From NCBI GenBank assembly GCA_018384055.1, contig JAHAZL010000056.1, positions 1-64,000 on the forward strand: a DNA stretch of 64,000 nucleotides, given 5' to 3'. A program made the translations under genes and the position numbers. The notes under the pieces are model-generated. The model was not told the origin of the DNA. It ran no database searches and was given only the letters and a program-made list of their open reading frames with translations. The DNA is from Treponema sp. (GTDB lineage: Bacteria; Spirochaetota; Spirochaetia; Treponematales; Treponemataceae). Positions 41,976-50,379 of this stretch are shown piece after piece; positions within the stretch are counted from its first letter, which is position 1; each line of letters begins with the position of its first letter.

Positions 41976-44900
41976 CTATTCATCTGTTCCAACTTCAAGA
42001 ATAAGCTGAACAATATTTTCTTCAATGTTAAGGCTCTTTGCAATTTCTGCATTTGTCCATCCCTGTGCCTTAAGAGAAACAACGTTGCTTCTCACCTGTG
42101 GAGAAATGTAATTGCTTCCTGTCTTGCCCTTTTTACCAGCAGCACCCTTAGATGCAACTGCATGGAGAAGTTCAAGCTGCTTTTCACCATCTGTATAAAG
42201 TTTCTGAAGTCTCTCTTCAGTTGCAATGATTCCGTTCTTAGAATCATTGATTTCGTTGATGCGGGAATCAACTTCCATCATTATGTCTTTCAAAGAATTA
42301 ACCTTGTCTACAGCCTCACTGATGATTTCCCCATTCTTAAGGATGTCATCCATATCCTTCTTGAGTTTATCCATTTTCTCAGGAATGCCGGCAAACTCAT
42401 TTGAGTAGTTACTCAAACGGTCTTCAAGAGCGGAAATATTCTCGAATGAATGATCAACGGCTTCTGCAACACGGTCAACTGTATCGCTCTTCTTTTCGAT
42501 GCGGTCAAACTTGTTTTCCATGTCAGCCATTGCTTCAGTATACTTGCGGACATCAGACTGAATATTAATGAAGTCGTCGTTAATCTTCTGAATTTCAAGG
42601 ATTTTTGCATCCATTCCGTTTGAAAGATTAATGAGGGTGTCAATCTTGTATTCAACGCTGTCAAGGCGAGATTTATCTGCACTGTAGGCATTAAGTTTCT
42701 GGTTTACATCATCGCTAAGATGTTCAAGCTGTCTGATCTGAGTTCCAAGATCATTGACCTTCGAATCAAAACTTCTGACAGAAGCAATCTTCTTTTCAAG
42801 TTCATCAATTGACTCATCCAACTGACGCTTGAGAATGTCTGCCTTGTCAAAGACAGAAGTTTCAGAAACAAACTGGGCAATGCTTTTCTTGATGTCGTCA
42901 ACCTTCATCTGAAGATTGTTTGTTTCATCATTAAGTCTGTCTGTTGCACCCTGATATGCCTGTCTGTATTCCTCTGCCCTTTCAGTAAAGTTCTTTTTAA
43001 GGTCTTTGATTTTAAGCTCGGCATTTTTTGTCTGTTCTTCAGTATAACTCTTTACCTGATTGTAGAAAGTGTTGTACATGGTTTCAAAGTCATCAAGATG
43101 CTTTCTACTGTCACTGTCAAATGTATTGAGAATATCTCCCGCCCTCTTTGCTGCAACAGAGAAATCAGTCTGAAGTTCCTGAATCTTCTGTTCGTTTGTA
43201 TCAGCAAGAGTCTTCAATTGTTCTTCAATCTGCTGGTAATAATCGTCATACTGTCCCTTAAGACGACTTTTCCATTCAGAGAATTCCTGAACGGCAGCAT
43301 CGATTGTAGCGGACTGAGTCTGCTGTTTTGAAGAAAGGATTTCCTTGAATTCAGTAATCTTTGATTCAAGTTCGCGCTCGGTCTTTTCAAGGCTTTCGTT
43401 CATGCGCTTTCTGTAATCGGCGGATTCAGCCTTAAGTTCACCGTCAACACCTTCAATGGCCTTCTTGAATTCACCGCGATACTGTTCCATAAAGTCATGA
43501 ATTTTCTGGTTAACGGAATTGATCTGTTCCTGAATTGTTGTTTGACCTGCAAGCAAAGCAGTCTGGAATTTCTTTTCCTGGTCCTGAGTCTTCTTCTGAA
43601 GGTCAAGAATGCGCTTTGAAAGTTCTTCTTCATACTGTCTTTCAAGGCCTGTTCTCTTTTCTTCATATTCAGCAGTAAAGTTCTGGAACTGAGCATCAAA
43701 AGTATTCTTCCATGAAGCAAGCTTGGTAGTAACATCATCTTCACGCTTTGCAATGTCTGCAAGGAAAGCATCTTCAAATACCTTGACCTTGTTGCTGAGT
43801 CTTGCTGCTGAATCCTTCTTGATTTCATCAAGGGATGTCTGAACTGTTTCAAGTTCAGCCTTGACCTTCGCAAATTTTGAACCGAGTTCAGTTTCAAACT
43901 CAGACTGAAGTCTTTCCTGCGTCTGAGTAAACTTTTCAAAATCTCCCACAACTTTCTTCTGACTCTGCTCCATAAGCTTTCTAAGGGCAGATTCAAGTTT
44001 GTCTACATCAGCACCAGCGGAATTAAGCTTCTTGAAGCGGTACTCCATTTCCCTCTTGTAAACACCCAAAGTGTTGTCAAGTTCAGCCAGGTACTTTGTC
44101 TGCTTTGCATCGCATTCAGCCGCAATGTCACGGGAAGTACCGATGAGTTTTGCATCCATTTCGGCAAGACGAGAAGCAAGCTCTGCTGAGAAGCCGTCAA
44201 GCTTTTCCTTGTGGCTTGCAGTTTCAGTTTCAATTCTTTCAGCAACAATTCCTGACTGTTCCTGGATTGACTGGAACTTTTCCTGAATTTCATTTATTAC
44301 AGATGAAATGTTTTCATTGTAATTTTTTGCCTGTTCATCAAGTTCACCGAGGGTAGACTTTACATCATTATGCATCTGGTCTACGCGATCTTGAACATCC
44401 CTCTTGTACTTATCCAGGTTGGCAGTACTAACTGCACTGAACTTTTCGTATGCAGCATTTTCTTCCTGTTCTGCCTTTTCAAGGATTGAATTGAACATGC
44501 CGTCATAGCGTTCCCTAAGTGTGTCAGACTGCTTGTCAACGGATTCCTGGAGGGCTGCAAGTTTTTCTGCATTTGCCTTTGCATCCATATTGACAGAATT
44601 AACGGCAGTTTTTGCACTTTCTACTGCATCAGAAACCCTGTTCTGAACATCGGAAATTGTGTCGCGCATTTCAGAAACAAGCCTGTCTGCAGCTTCAGAG
44701 AACTGATCCTTTACATTATTGATTTCATTTTCTGCTTCCTGTTTAGCGGATGAAGTCTTTTCTAAAAGGCTAGTCTTGATTTCATCAACGAGTCTGATTG
44801 CATCAGACTTAACATTCTCAGCCCTTTCGTTGATTTCAGATTCAATAGCGCTTGCCTTTTCCGCGAGGGCATTGGCATTAGCTTCAATGAGTTCTTCAAG

Positions 44901-47540
44901 GGACTGACTCTTGTTTTCAAGGGCTTCCTTAAGGCTCTTTGTCTGGTCTTCAATTCTTGAAGTGTATTCGGAAGTAGTAAGTTTGTACTGCTCCATTGCA
45001 CCGTGAGTCTGGTTTTCAACATTGTTGACAAGTTCTGCAAGTTTGCCTTCAATTTCACCAGTGCGTTCGCGAAGCTGGCGTTCAAGATTTTCAGTCCTTT
45101 CTGCAAGTTCCCTTCTAAGAACATCAGTACGGTCTTCAATATCCTGAGTATAAGAAGATGTTGTCTCCCTGTATTTTTCAACAGCCTGTGCTGTCTGTTC
45201 CTTGACATCTTCTGTAAGGGCATTGAGTTTCTTTCTTACATCGTCTTCAAGGCTGTCAGTTCTGTTTTTGATTTCCGTAGAAATTGAAAGGGCACGGTTG
45301 TTGAGTTCTTCGAGCTTTTTGCGGATCATGGTGTCAACTGCATCAGACTTGTCCGTCAAAGTTGTATTGAGGGTTGTGGTCCTCTGCTTGATTTCAGTTT
45401 CAATCTTTGAAATTGAATTTTCAAGGTTAGCATTTGCAGTTGAAGTCCTCTGTTTAAGTTTGTCTGCAAGTTCATCAAAATTCTTGTCGATGTCCTGGTC
45501 AACGGAAGCAATTTTCTGCTTGAGCTTTGCATCAAGATTTGCAGACTTGTCATTGAATAGGGAAATAAGTTTCTGAGCCTTTTCTTTCATTTCAGACTCA
45601 GCATCGTCCGTACTAGTTTCAAGGGCATCCTTAAGGCTCTTTGCCTTCAGGTCGTAAGAAGCTTCAAGTTCACGGTTCTTGTCGTCAAACATGTGTATGA
45701 CGGAAGTAGAAGTATCATTAAACTTCTGGTTCATTTCCTGGATTCTGTCTTCATAAGTTTTTGAGATTTCCTTCAGGCGACCATCGATGGAAGCAACCAT
45801 ATCTCCGTATTTGTCTTCAAGTTCTTTTGAAAGGTTTTCAGTCTTCGAAACAAAATCATTTTCAAGAGCCTTTGTCTTGTCGTGGAAAAGAACATCAAGG
45901 GATTCTGTTTTCTGAGAAAGGGCTGCATCAAGTTCTTCTACACGGGCTGCAAGTTTTTCTTCAAAGTCGTTTGTATTGGTATCGATTGCAGTATTGATTT
46001 TTTCTGTTCTTTCGCGAACGGCATTTTCAAAGGCGGCTGTCTTTTCTTCAAAGGCGGCAGAGCGTTCAGAGAAAACCCTGTCAAAATTATCTGTCTTGAC
46101 AGTAAAGTCAGCCTTCATTGCATCAAACTTTGCAGAAAGAGTTCTTTCGAGGCTGTCTGCACGGTCGGTATATTCACTGTCAATCTGTGCGAGGCCAGAA
46201 TTTAATTTTTCATTGAGGGCTTCTATGCGTCCGTCGATTCTTTCTTCAATTCCTGCAGTGCTGTTTTCAAGGTTGCTCTTGAATTCCGCAATGGCAGAAT
46301 TGCATTTTTCGCTGATTTCGTAAGTGTTGTTTTCAAGGTCGGAACGGATGTCTCCTATTTTTTCCGCAATTTCATTTGTAATGCTGTCGGTTGTTTCGTT
46401 TACGCGTGCAGCAATTTCATCGATTTTGGAAGAAAGAGTTTCTTCAATGTTTCCGGTTCTTGAATCAACATCATTTTCAATGTCCGCAATCTTGAGTTCA
46501 ATTTTGTTTCTGATGGAATCTGTTGATGCGTCAAGAATGGAATCAAAATTTTCAGAACGCTCCTTAAGGTCTGCTTCAAGAGAAGAGATTTTCTTTTCCC
46601 AGTTGTCGGAAAGAACGTTTGTACGGGCATCTAACATCTGCTGCATATTTTCAGTTCTTTCCTTAAATTTATTTTCAATGCCTGAACTGTATTCCTTGAA
46701 AGAATCTGTAAGTTCCTTGGACTTAACATTGAGGGCCTTCTGAGTTTCCTCAATCTTGGAATCAATCATGGCCGTAATCTGCTTTGCCTGAGCATTAATT
46801 TCATTGAGGCATTCGTCAATTCTGTTCTGAGATTCCTGGCGAAGATTGCTGAAAGATTCATCTTCAAGTTTCTTTGCATTTTCTATGGCTGCAGAATAGG
46901 CATTGCGGATGTCATCTTCAATCTTTTTCATGATGGCTTCATTCTGCTTTCTTGCAGTTTCTGTTGTTCCTTCAACTTCCTGAGCCCTTTCTTCAAAAGC
47001 CTTAAGGAGATCTTCACCGATGGTCTTGAGCTGCTCTGCATTTTTTGCAGAGAACTGCTTTACGAGTTCCCCAACCTTAGATTCAAGGATTTCTGCAGAT
47101 TTCTGCTGCTTGTTAAGGCGGGCATTAACTTTGTCTATGAGGACTGCTTCATTCTTTACGGAGGCAAGATTCTGTTCAACGGCAGCAGTCATTTCCATAA
47201 GGTTCTTGATTACATTGTCATAAGACTGAATTTTTGCCTGTATGTTTTCAACTGCCCTTACAGGATCTTCAAAACTTTCAGTTGTATCCTTGCATTCCCT
47301 GATCTGGTCTTCCATCCTGCTGATGGCAGCTTCAGTTTCAATCTTCTTTGTTTCGAGATCGTTGATGATGAATTTCTGGGACTCTATCTGCTGGTTAAAG
47401 TAGTCGTCAAATTCCTTTCTTCTTGCATCAGCATATCTTTTGACTTTTTCCATCTGACTTTCATTTTTATCAAGCTGACGAACTACAATGGAAACAACCG
47501 CAGATAATATTACAGAGATAACAATTCCAATGATAATCAC
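41976..47540 (-). CDS. Giant membrane-anchored coiled-coil protein with C-terminal HTH-like motif
   Basis: I cannot assign this 1854-residue protein to a named family. It opens with one membrane helix (IIIGIVISVILSAVVSIVV) and continues for ~1770 residues as almost uninterrupted acidic coiled coil, with a recurrent (ER)T-x-LE-x-L/I pattern. One near-repeat of ~63 residues is visible: EKYRETTSSYTQDIEDRT and EQYKLTTSEYTSRIEDQT. After a GKKGKTG linker the last ~45 residues are SPQVRSNVVSLKAQGWTNAEI and AKSLNIEENIVQLIL, an HTH-like motif similar to DUF6115/DUF2802 ends. The start is GTG with GGTGGGA upstream. It may be a long tether or filament from the inner membrane, with the HTH binding nucleic acid or protein. 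Confidence 0.85.
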   Translation of the reverse strand: MIIIGIVISVILSAVVSIVVRQLDKNESQMEKVKRYADARRKEFDDYFNQQIESQKFIINDLETKKIETEAAISRMEDQIRECKDTTESFEDPVRAVENIQAKIQSYDNVIKNLMEMTAAVEQNLASVKNEAVLIDKVNARLNKQQKSAEILESKVGELVKQFSAKNAEQLKTIGEDLLKAFEERAQEVEGTTETARKQNEAIMKKIEDDIRNAYSAAIENAKKLEDESFSNLRQESQNRIDECLNEINAQAKQITAMIDSKIEETQKALNVKSKELTDSFKEYSSGIENKFKERTENMQQMLDARTNVLSDNWEKKISSLEADLKERSENFDSILDASTDSIRNKIELKIADIENDVDSRTGNIEETLSSKIDEIAARVNETTDSITNEIAEKIGDIRSDLENNTYEISEKCNSAIAEFKSNLENSTAGIEERIDGRIEALNEKLNSGLAQIDSEYTDRADSLERTLSAKFDAMKADFTVKTDNFDRVFSERSAAFEEKTAAFENAVRERTEKINTAIDTNTNDFEEKLAARVEELDAALSQKTESLDVLFHDKTKALENDFVSKTENLSKELEDKYGDMVASIDGRLKEISKTYEDRIQEMNQKFNDTSTSVIHMFDDKNRELEASYDLKAKSLKDALETSTDDAESEMKEKAQKLISLFNDKSANLDAKLKQKIASVDQDIDKNFDELADKLKQRTSTANANLENSISKIETEIKQRTTTLNTTLTDKSDAVDTMIRKKLEELNNRALSISTEIKNRTDSLEDDVRKKLNALTEDVKEQTAQAVEKYRETTSSYTQDIEDRTDVLRRELAERTENLERQLRERTGEIEGKLAELVNNVENQTHGAMEQYKLTTSEYTSRIEDQTKSLKEALENKSQSLEELIEANANALAEKASAIESEINERAENVKSDAIRLVDEIKTSLLEKTSSAKQEAENEINNVKDQFSEAADRLVSEMRDTISDVQNRVSDAVESAKTAVNSVNMDAKANAEKLAALQESVDKQSDTLRERYDGMFNSILEKAEQEENAAYEKFSAVSTANLDKYKRDVQDRVDQMHNDVKSTLGELDEQAKNYNENISSVINEIQEKFQSIQEQSGIVAERIETETASHKEKLDGFSAELASRLAEMDAKLIGTSRDIAAECDAKQTKYLAELDNTLGVYKREMEYRFKKLNSAGADVDKLESALRKLMEQSQKKVVGDFEKFTQTQERLQSEFETELGSKFAKVKAELETVQTSLDEIKKDSAARLSNKVKVFEDAFLADIAKREDDVTTKLASWKNTFDAQFQNFTAEYEEKRTGLERQYEEELSKRILDLQKKTQDQEKKFQTALLAGQTTIQEQINSVNQKIHDFMEQYRGEFKKAIEGVDGELKAESADYRKRMNESLEKTERELESKITEFKEILSSKQQTQSATIDAAVQEFSEWKSRLKGQYDDYYQQIEEQLKTLADTNEQKIQELQTDFSVAAKRAGDILNTFDSDSRKHLDDFETMYNTFYNQVKSYTEEQTKNAELKIKDLKKNFTERAEEYRQAYQGATDRLNDETNNLQMKVDDIKKSIAQFVSETSVFDKADILKRQLDESIDELEKKIASVRSFDSKVNDLGTQIRQLEHLSDDVNQKLNAYSADKSRLDSVEYKIDTLINLSNGMDAKILEIQKINDDFINIQSDVRKYTEAMADMENKFDRIEKKSDTVDRVAEAVDHSFENISALEDRLSNYSNEFAGIPEKMDKLKKDMDDILKNGEIISEAVDKVNSLKDIMMEVDSRINEINDSKNGIIATEERLQKLYTDGEKQLELLHAVASKGAAGKKGKTGSNYISPQVRSNVVSLKAQGWTNAEIAKSLNIEENIVQLILEVGTDE

Positions 47541-47587
47541 TTTTTAATCCCACCCAATTTGATTATTCTTTTTGTATTCTTGACTGT

Positions 47588-48259
47588 CTATTCTAGCACG
47601 ATTTTCTGCAACTGACGATAATTTTTAAATGATATGTCAGCTTCAGGTAGCTTTATGTTGAACAGTTTCTTAAACCCCTTAAGAATGTATGCCGTCTTCA
47701 TTCCAGCACCTTTTGCTCCAAGAACATCATACTTTACACTGTTTCCAACATAAAGGATTTTATCTGCCGGAACCCCAAGCTTGCGCTCAAGTATTCCAAA
47801 TGGATAAATCGAAGGCTTAAGGGCACCAGATTCTTCAGAACCAATGCAGACATCGCAAAGATCGCGGATTCCCCATATATCCCCTTTTTGTTCCGGTGGA
47901 AAGTCCGACAATATTCCGATTTTAAGGCCTGCATCTTTCATCGCCTTAATGCATTCGTAAGCATGTGGATATGGCTTTACTTTCTTAAAGAATTTTTTTA
48001 GACCGTCATAGCAGATATCATTGATGATTTCTTTTGCACGAGGACTTTTAATGGAAGACACTTCTGCAAGCATACGGGCCTGATACTCATAGAAATCCGC
48101 AAGAGGCGCAGTTCTATGCATTATGTGCCTGGTCTTATTGAAGTGAATATAAAGCTTGAGGTTCTTGAGAACATGCAGCGGCATACGGATGAAAAGCTTC
48201 CACGAAGGATAAAGAGTTCCATCAATGTCAAATGCTACTGCCCGTATATCCTTGTACAT
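47588..48259 (-). CDS. HAD superfamily phosphatase/hydrolase
   Basis: This 223-residue cytoplasmic phosphohydrolase contains HAD motif I FDIDGTLYP, motif II ILSDFP, motif III Lys in ALKPS, and motif IV VGNSVKYDVLGAKGAG. A helical cap lies between motifs I and II. The substrate is unknown. The ATG directly follows a promoter (48266-48294) whose predicted start is the A of the ATG, so the mRNA may be leaderless; the AGGAG just before the ATG would then be part of the promoter spacer and not transcribed. It also lies 31 bp after tonB on the same strand, so read-through is possible. Confidence 0.88.
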   Translation of the reverse strand: MYKDIRAVAFDIDGTLYPSWKLFIRMPLHVLKNLKLYIHFNKTRHIMHRTAPLADFYEYQARMLAEVSSIKSPRAKEIINDICYDGLKKFFKKVKPYPHAYECIKAMKDAGLKIGILSDFPPEQKGDIWGIRDLCDVCIGSEESGALKPSIYPFGILERKLGVPADKILYVGNSVKYDVLGAKGAGMKTAYILKGFKKLFNIKLPEADISFKNYRQLQKIVLE

Positions 48260-48265
48260 GCTCCT

Positions 48266-48294
48266 ATTATAGTAGGAAATTCGCTAAATCTCAA
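48266..48294 (-). promoter_or_regulatory. Promoter of the HAD gene, leaderless geometry
   Basis: TTGAGA (48289-48294), 17-bp spacer, TATAAT (48266-48271) on the minus strand. Six bases separate it from the ATG at 48259, which would be +1. The -35 overlaps the tonB stop codon. Confidence 0.6.
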
Positions 48295-49328
48295 GACTTT
48301 TGCTTGAGTTCCAGTTCAAGGCTGTAATTGAACATTGCCCTTGCATTTTTTCCCGAAGGTTCTTCAGAAAACTTCCAGTCCTTTATCTGCGCCTTTATTT
48401 CAGTCTGTATTTCGACAGGAATCAAAGAACCAGGACTTATCTGAATTTCCACAACAGGAACTGTACCGTCAGCCCTTACAGTAAAGGAAATGGTAACAGA
48501 CCTTGTGGCATCAACCAGCATTGCATTTTCTTCGGAAATGGATATGGACGGACTTTTAGGATACAGAAGCTGCCTTGCACTGCCGTCCGACATTTTCATT
48601 GAAACTACGCCATTGCTTCTAAAAGCCTGAAGGCTGGTTTTGCTCTTAACTCCATCGGTAACCGTTGATGAAAAAACGGTGTTCTTGATGTCGTCAAGGG
48701 CGCTTGCAGTAGAAGCCGAAACAGAATTGTCATCTGAACTCGAAGAAGAGGAACTTGAGGCCGAAGATCTCTGGGATCCTGAACTTGCAGAACTACCGCT
48801 CAATGAACTTTTTGGAACGGCCACATTTTTTGAAGATGGTGATTCCTTTGCCTGAACAGGCGAATTGTCGTCTGCAAAAAGGCTTTCGTCGAATTCAACA
48901 TCCTTCTTTTTGACTGAATTATTCTCCGACATAAGCTCTTCAATGCTTTTCTTTATTTTAGGCTCTTCGAATTTCTGTCTGGAATTGTCCGAATTTGCCT
49001 TGTCTTGTACTGGTTCTGCCTTCTTTTGTGTATTTTCAATCCTTTTTTCAGCCGTTTTCACCTGCTTTTGGGATTCTTGCTTGTCTTCGTTCCTTTTTTC
49101 CAGCCTTTCAGAAGTTTCTTTCTGTGCTTTTACGGGTTCACCCTTTGGAGAAAATGCAATCTTTTCCTTTGCAACCGGAACACTATCAAGGCGAATTGAA
49201 AGCTCCTGATACTTAGAGTTGGAATCAATCCTTATTACAAGGCAAAGAATGACAAGAAAGAGAAGAAATGCCGCAGTAACCTGAAGGGCAAAATGCCTGC
49301 CCTTTGCCTCAATTTCATTGAAATTCAT
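48291..49328 (-). CDS. TonB-like energy transducer
   Basis: This 345-residue protein has one membrane helix near residues 14-34 (LQVTAAFLLFLVILCLVIRI), a long Lys/Glu/Gln-rich periplasmic spacer and a serine-rich stretch (~175-210). The C-terminal domain (~265-345) is TonB-like: VTISFTVRADGTVPVVEIQ followed by IQTEIKAQIKDWKF. TonB carries proton-motive energy from ExbB/ExbD to the outer membrane. The start overlaps the exbD stop by 4 nt. The domain could equally be TolA-like; I favour TonB for the strand pattern. Confidence 0.85.
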   Translation of the reverse strand: MNFNEIEAKGRHFALQVTAAFLLFLVILCLVIRIDSNSKYQELSIRLDSVPVAKEKIAFSPKGEPVKAQKETSERLEKRNEDKQESQKQVKTAEKRIENTQKKAEPVQDKANSDNSRQKFEEPKIKKSIEELMSENNSVKKKDVEFDESLFADDNSPVQAKESPSSKNVAVPKSSLSGSSASSGSQRSSASSSSSSSSDDNSVSASTASALDDIKNTVFSSTVTDGVKSKTSLQAFRSNGVVSMKMSDGSARQLLYPKSPSISISEENAMLVDATRSVTISFTVRADGTVPVVEIQISPGSLIPVEIQTEIKAQIKDWKFSEEPSGKNARAMFNYSLELELKQKS

Positions 49329-49741
49329 TTTTTTCCTGTAGTTCTGAGACTTACGGCACTGAAACCGCTATACCTTATGACATCAAAGAGAGCAACAATC
49401 TTGCCGTTTGCAACGCTTGAATCAGCCTGAATAGAAACGGGGAACTCATTTCGGGGTCTGTCCCCTGTGTCAAATTCCTTGAGGATTTTCTCAAGTTCCT
49501 TCATTGAAACCTTGTCTTCATTACAGTAAAGGGTTCCGTCTTCCTTTGCAGTAATGGTAATGCTGCTTGTTTCAACCCCCCGGGATGTAGAACTTTCAGG
49601 AAGATTTACATTTATTGCAGGAAGAACAGAAAAAGTTGTAGAAACAAGAAAAAAAAGGATGAGCTGGAAAATAACATCCAGCATTGGAGAAAGGTCTACC
49701 CCCCCAACACTGCCTTTATTTCTTCTGCCTGAAATTTTCAT
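49325..49741 (-). CDS. ExbD/TolR family biopolymer transport protein
   Basis: This 138-residue inner-membrane protein has a single N-terminal helix whose proton-carrying Asp22 is in LSPMLDVIFQLILFFL, and a periplasmic domain (VSIQADSSVANGKIV). With ExbB it forms the proton-driven motor for the TonB-like partner. It sits 3 bp after exbB and overlaps tonB by 4 nt. A 13-bp sequence (GGGGTCTGTCCCC, 49453-49465) inside it matches the repeats near 61080 and 62340. Confidence 0.92.
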   Translation of the reverse strand: MKISGRRNKGSVGGVDLSPMLDVIFQLILFFLVSTTFSVLPAINVNLPESSTSRGVETSSITITAKEDGTLYCNEDKVSMKELEKILKEFDTGDRPRNEFPVSIQADSSVANGKIVALFDVIRYSGFSAVSLRTTGKK

Positions 49742-49744
49742 TTA

Positions 49745-50356
49745 TCAAAGCTCCTTTCCTGTAAGGCGGAACACAACTCTGGTAACAGTAAGCTCCATTC
49801 TCTTGATGCTGTGGTTTACAAGGGAATTGAAATAGCTGTGGAAGATGATAGCAGGAATTGCAACAACAAGGCCTGCAACTGTAGTTACAAGGGCTTCACC
49901 GATGGAAGAAGCAAGCAATGCAGGATCTCCCATGGTTCCGCCATTGCCAAGAACACCAAAAGCCTTGATGTTTCCAGTTACTGTACCCAAAAGTCCAAGA
50001 AGGGTCGCTACATTTGAAATTGTACCGAGGGCAGAAAGGAGATGTTCAAAACGAGGGACAGCAAGATCCATCTTGGTCTGAACATATTCCTTAAGATCTT
50101 CCTCTTTAAGCCCCCTGCAATTGATGGCATCCTTAACGACTGAGGCACAGGGAGTCCCTGCATTATTGCAGATGTTCTCTGCTACGGCATAGTTTCCGTT
50201 TCTAAGGGCCTGATCAATATCTTCGGAAAAAGTCTCTTCCCTTTTTTTTACAGTAAAGAAATAGTGAAGTCTTTCCGCAACAATAAAAACAACGAGCAAA
50301 CCACAAGCAATAATCGGAATCATAAGTATTCCGCCGTTTTTCAATATCTGAAACAT
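49745..50356 (-). CDS. ExbB/TolQ/MotA family proton channel protein
   Basis: This 203-residue protein has three membrane helices and the family block SIGEALVTTVAGLVVAIPAII plus LGLLGTVTGNIKAFG, which carry the channel-lining Thr residues. It forms the stator ring around ExbD. AAAGAGG precedes the ATG. It is the first energy-transducing gene of the exbB-exbD-tonB run, 23 bp after the predicted outer-membrane protein gene. Confidence 0.94.
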   Translation of the reverse strand: MFQILKNGGILMIPIIACGLLVVFIVAERLHYFFTVKKREETFSEDIDQALRNGNYAVAENICNNAGTPCASVVKDAINCRGLKEEDLKEYVQTKMDLAVPRFEHLLSALGTISNVATLLGLLGTVTGNIKAFGVLGNGGTMGDPALLASSIGEALVTTVAGLVVAIPAIIFHSYFNSLVNHSIKRMELTVTRVVFRLTGKEL

Positions 50357-50379
50357 AAAAACCTCTTTGTAGCTACTCT

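Noticed and set aside
41976..47540. Several plus-strand frames inside the giant coiled-coil gene
   Set aside because: They mirror the biased codons of the repeat-rich gene and have no independent signals.
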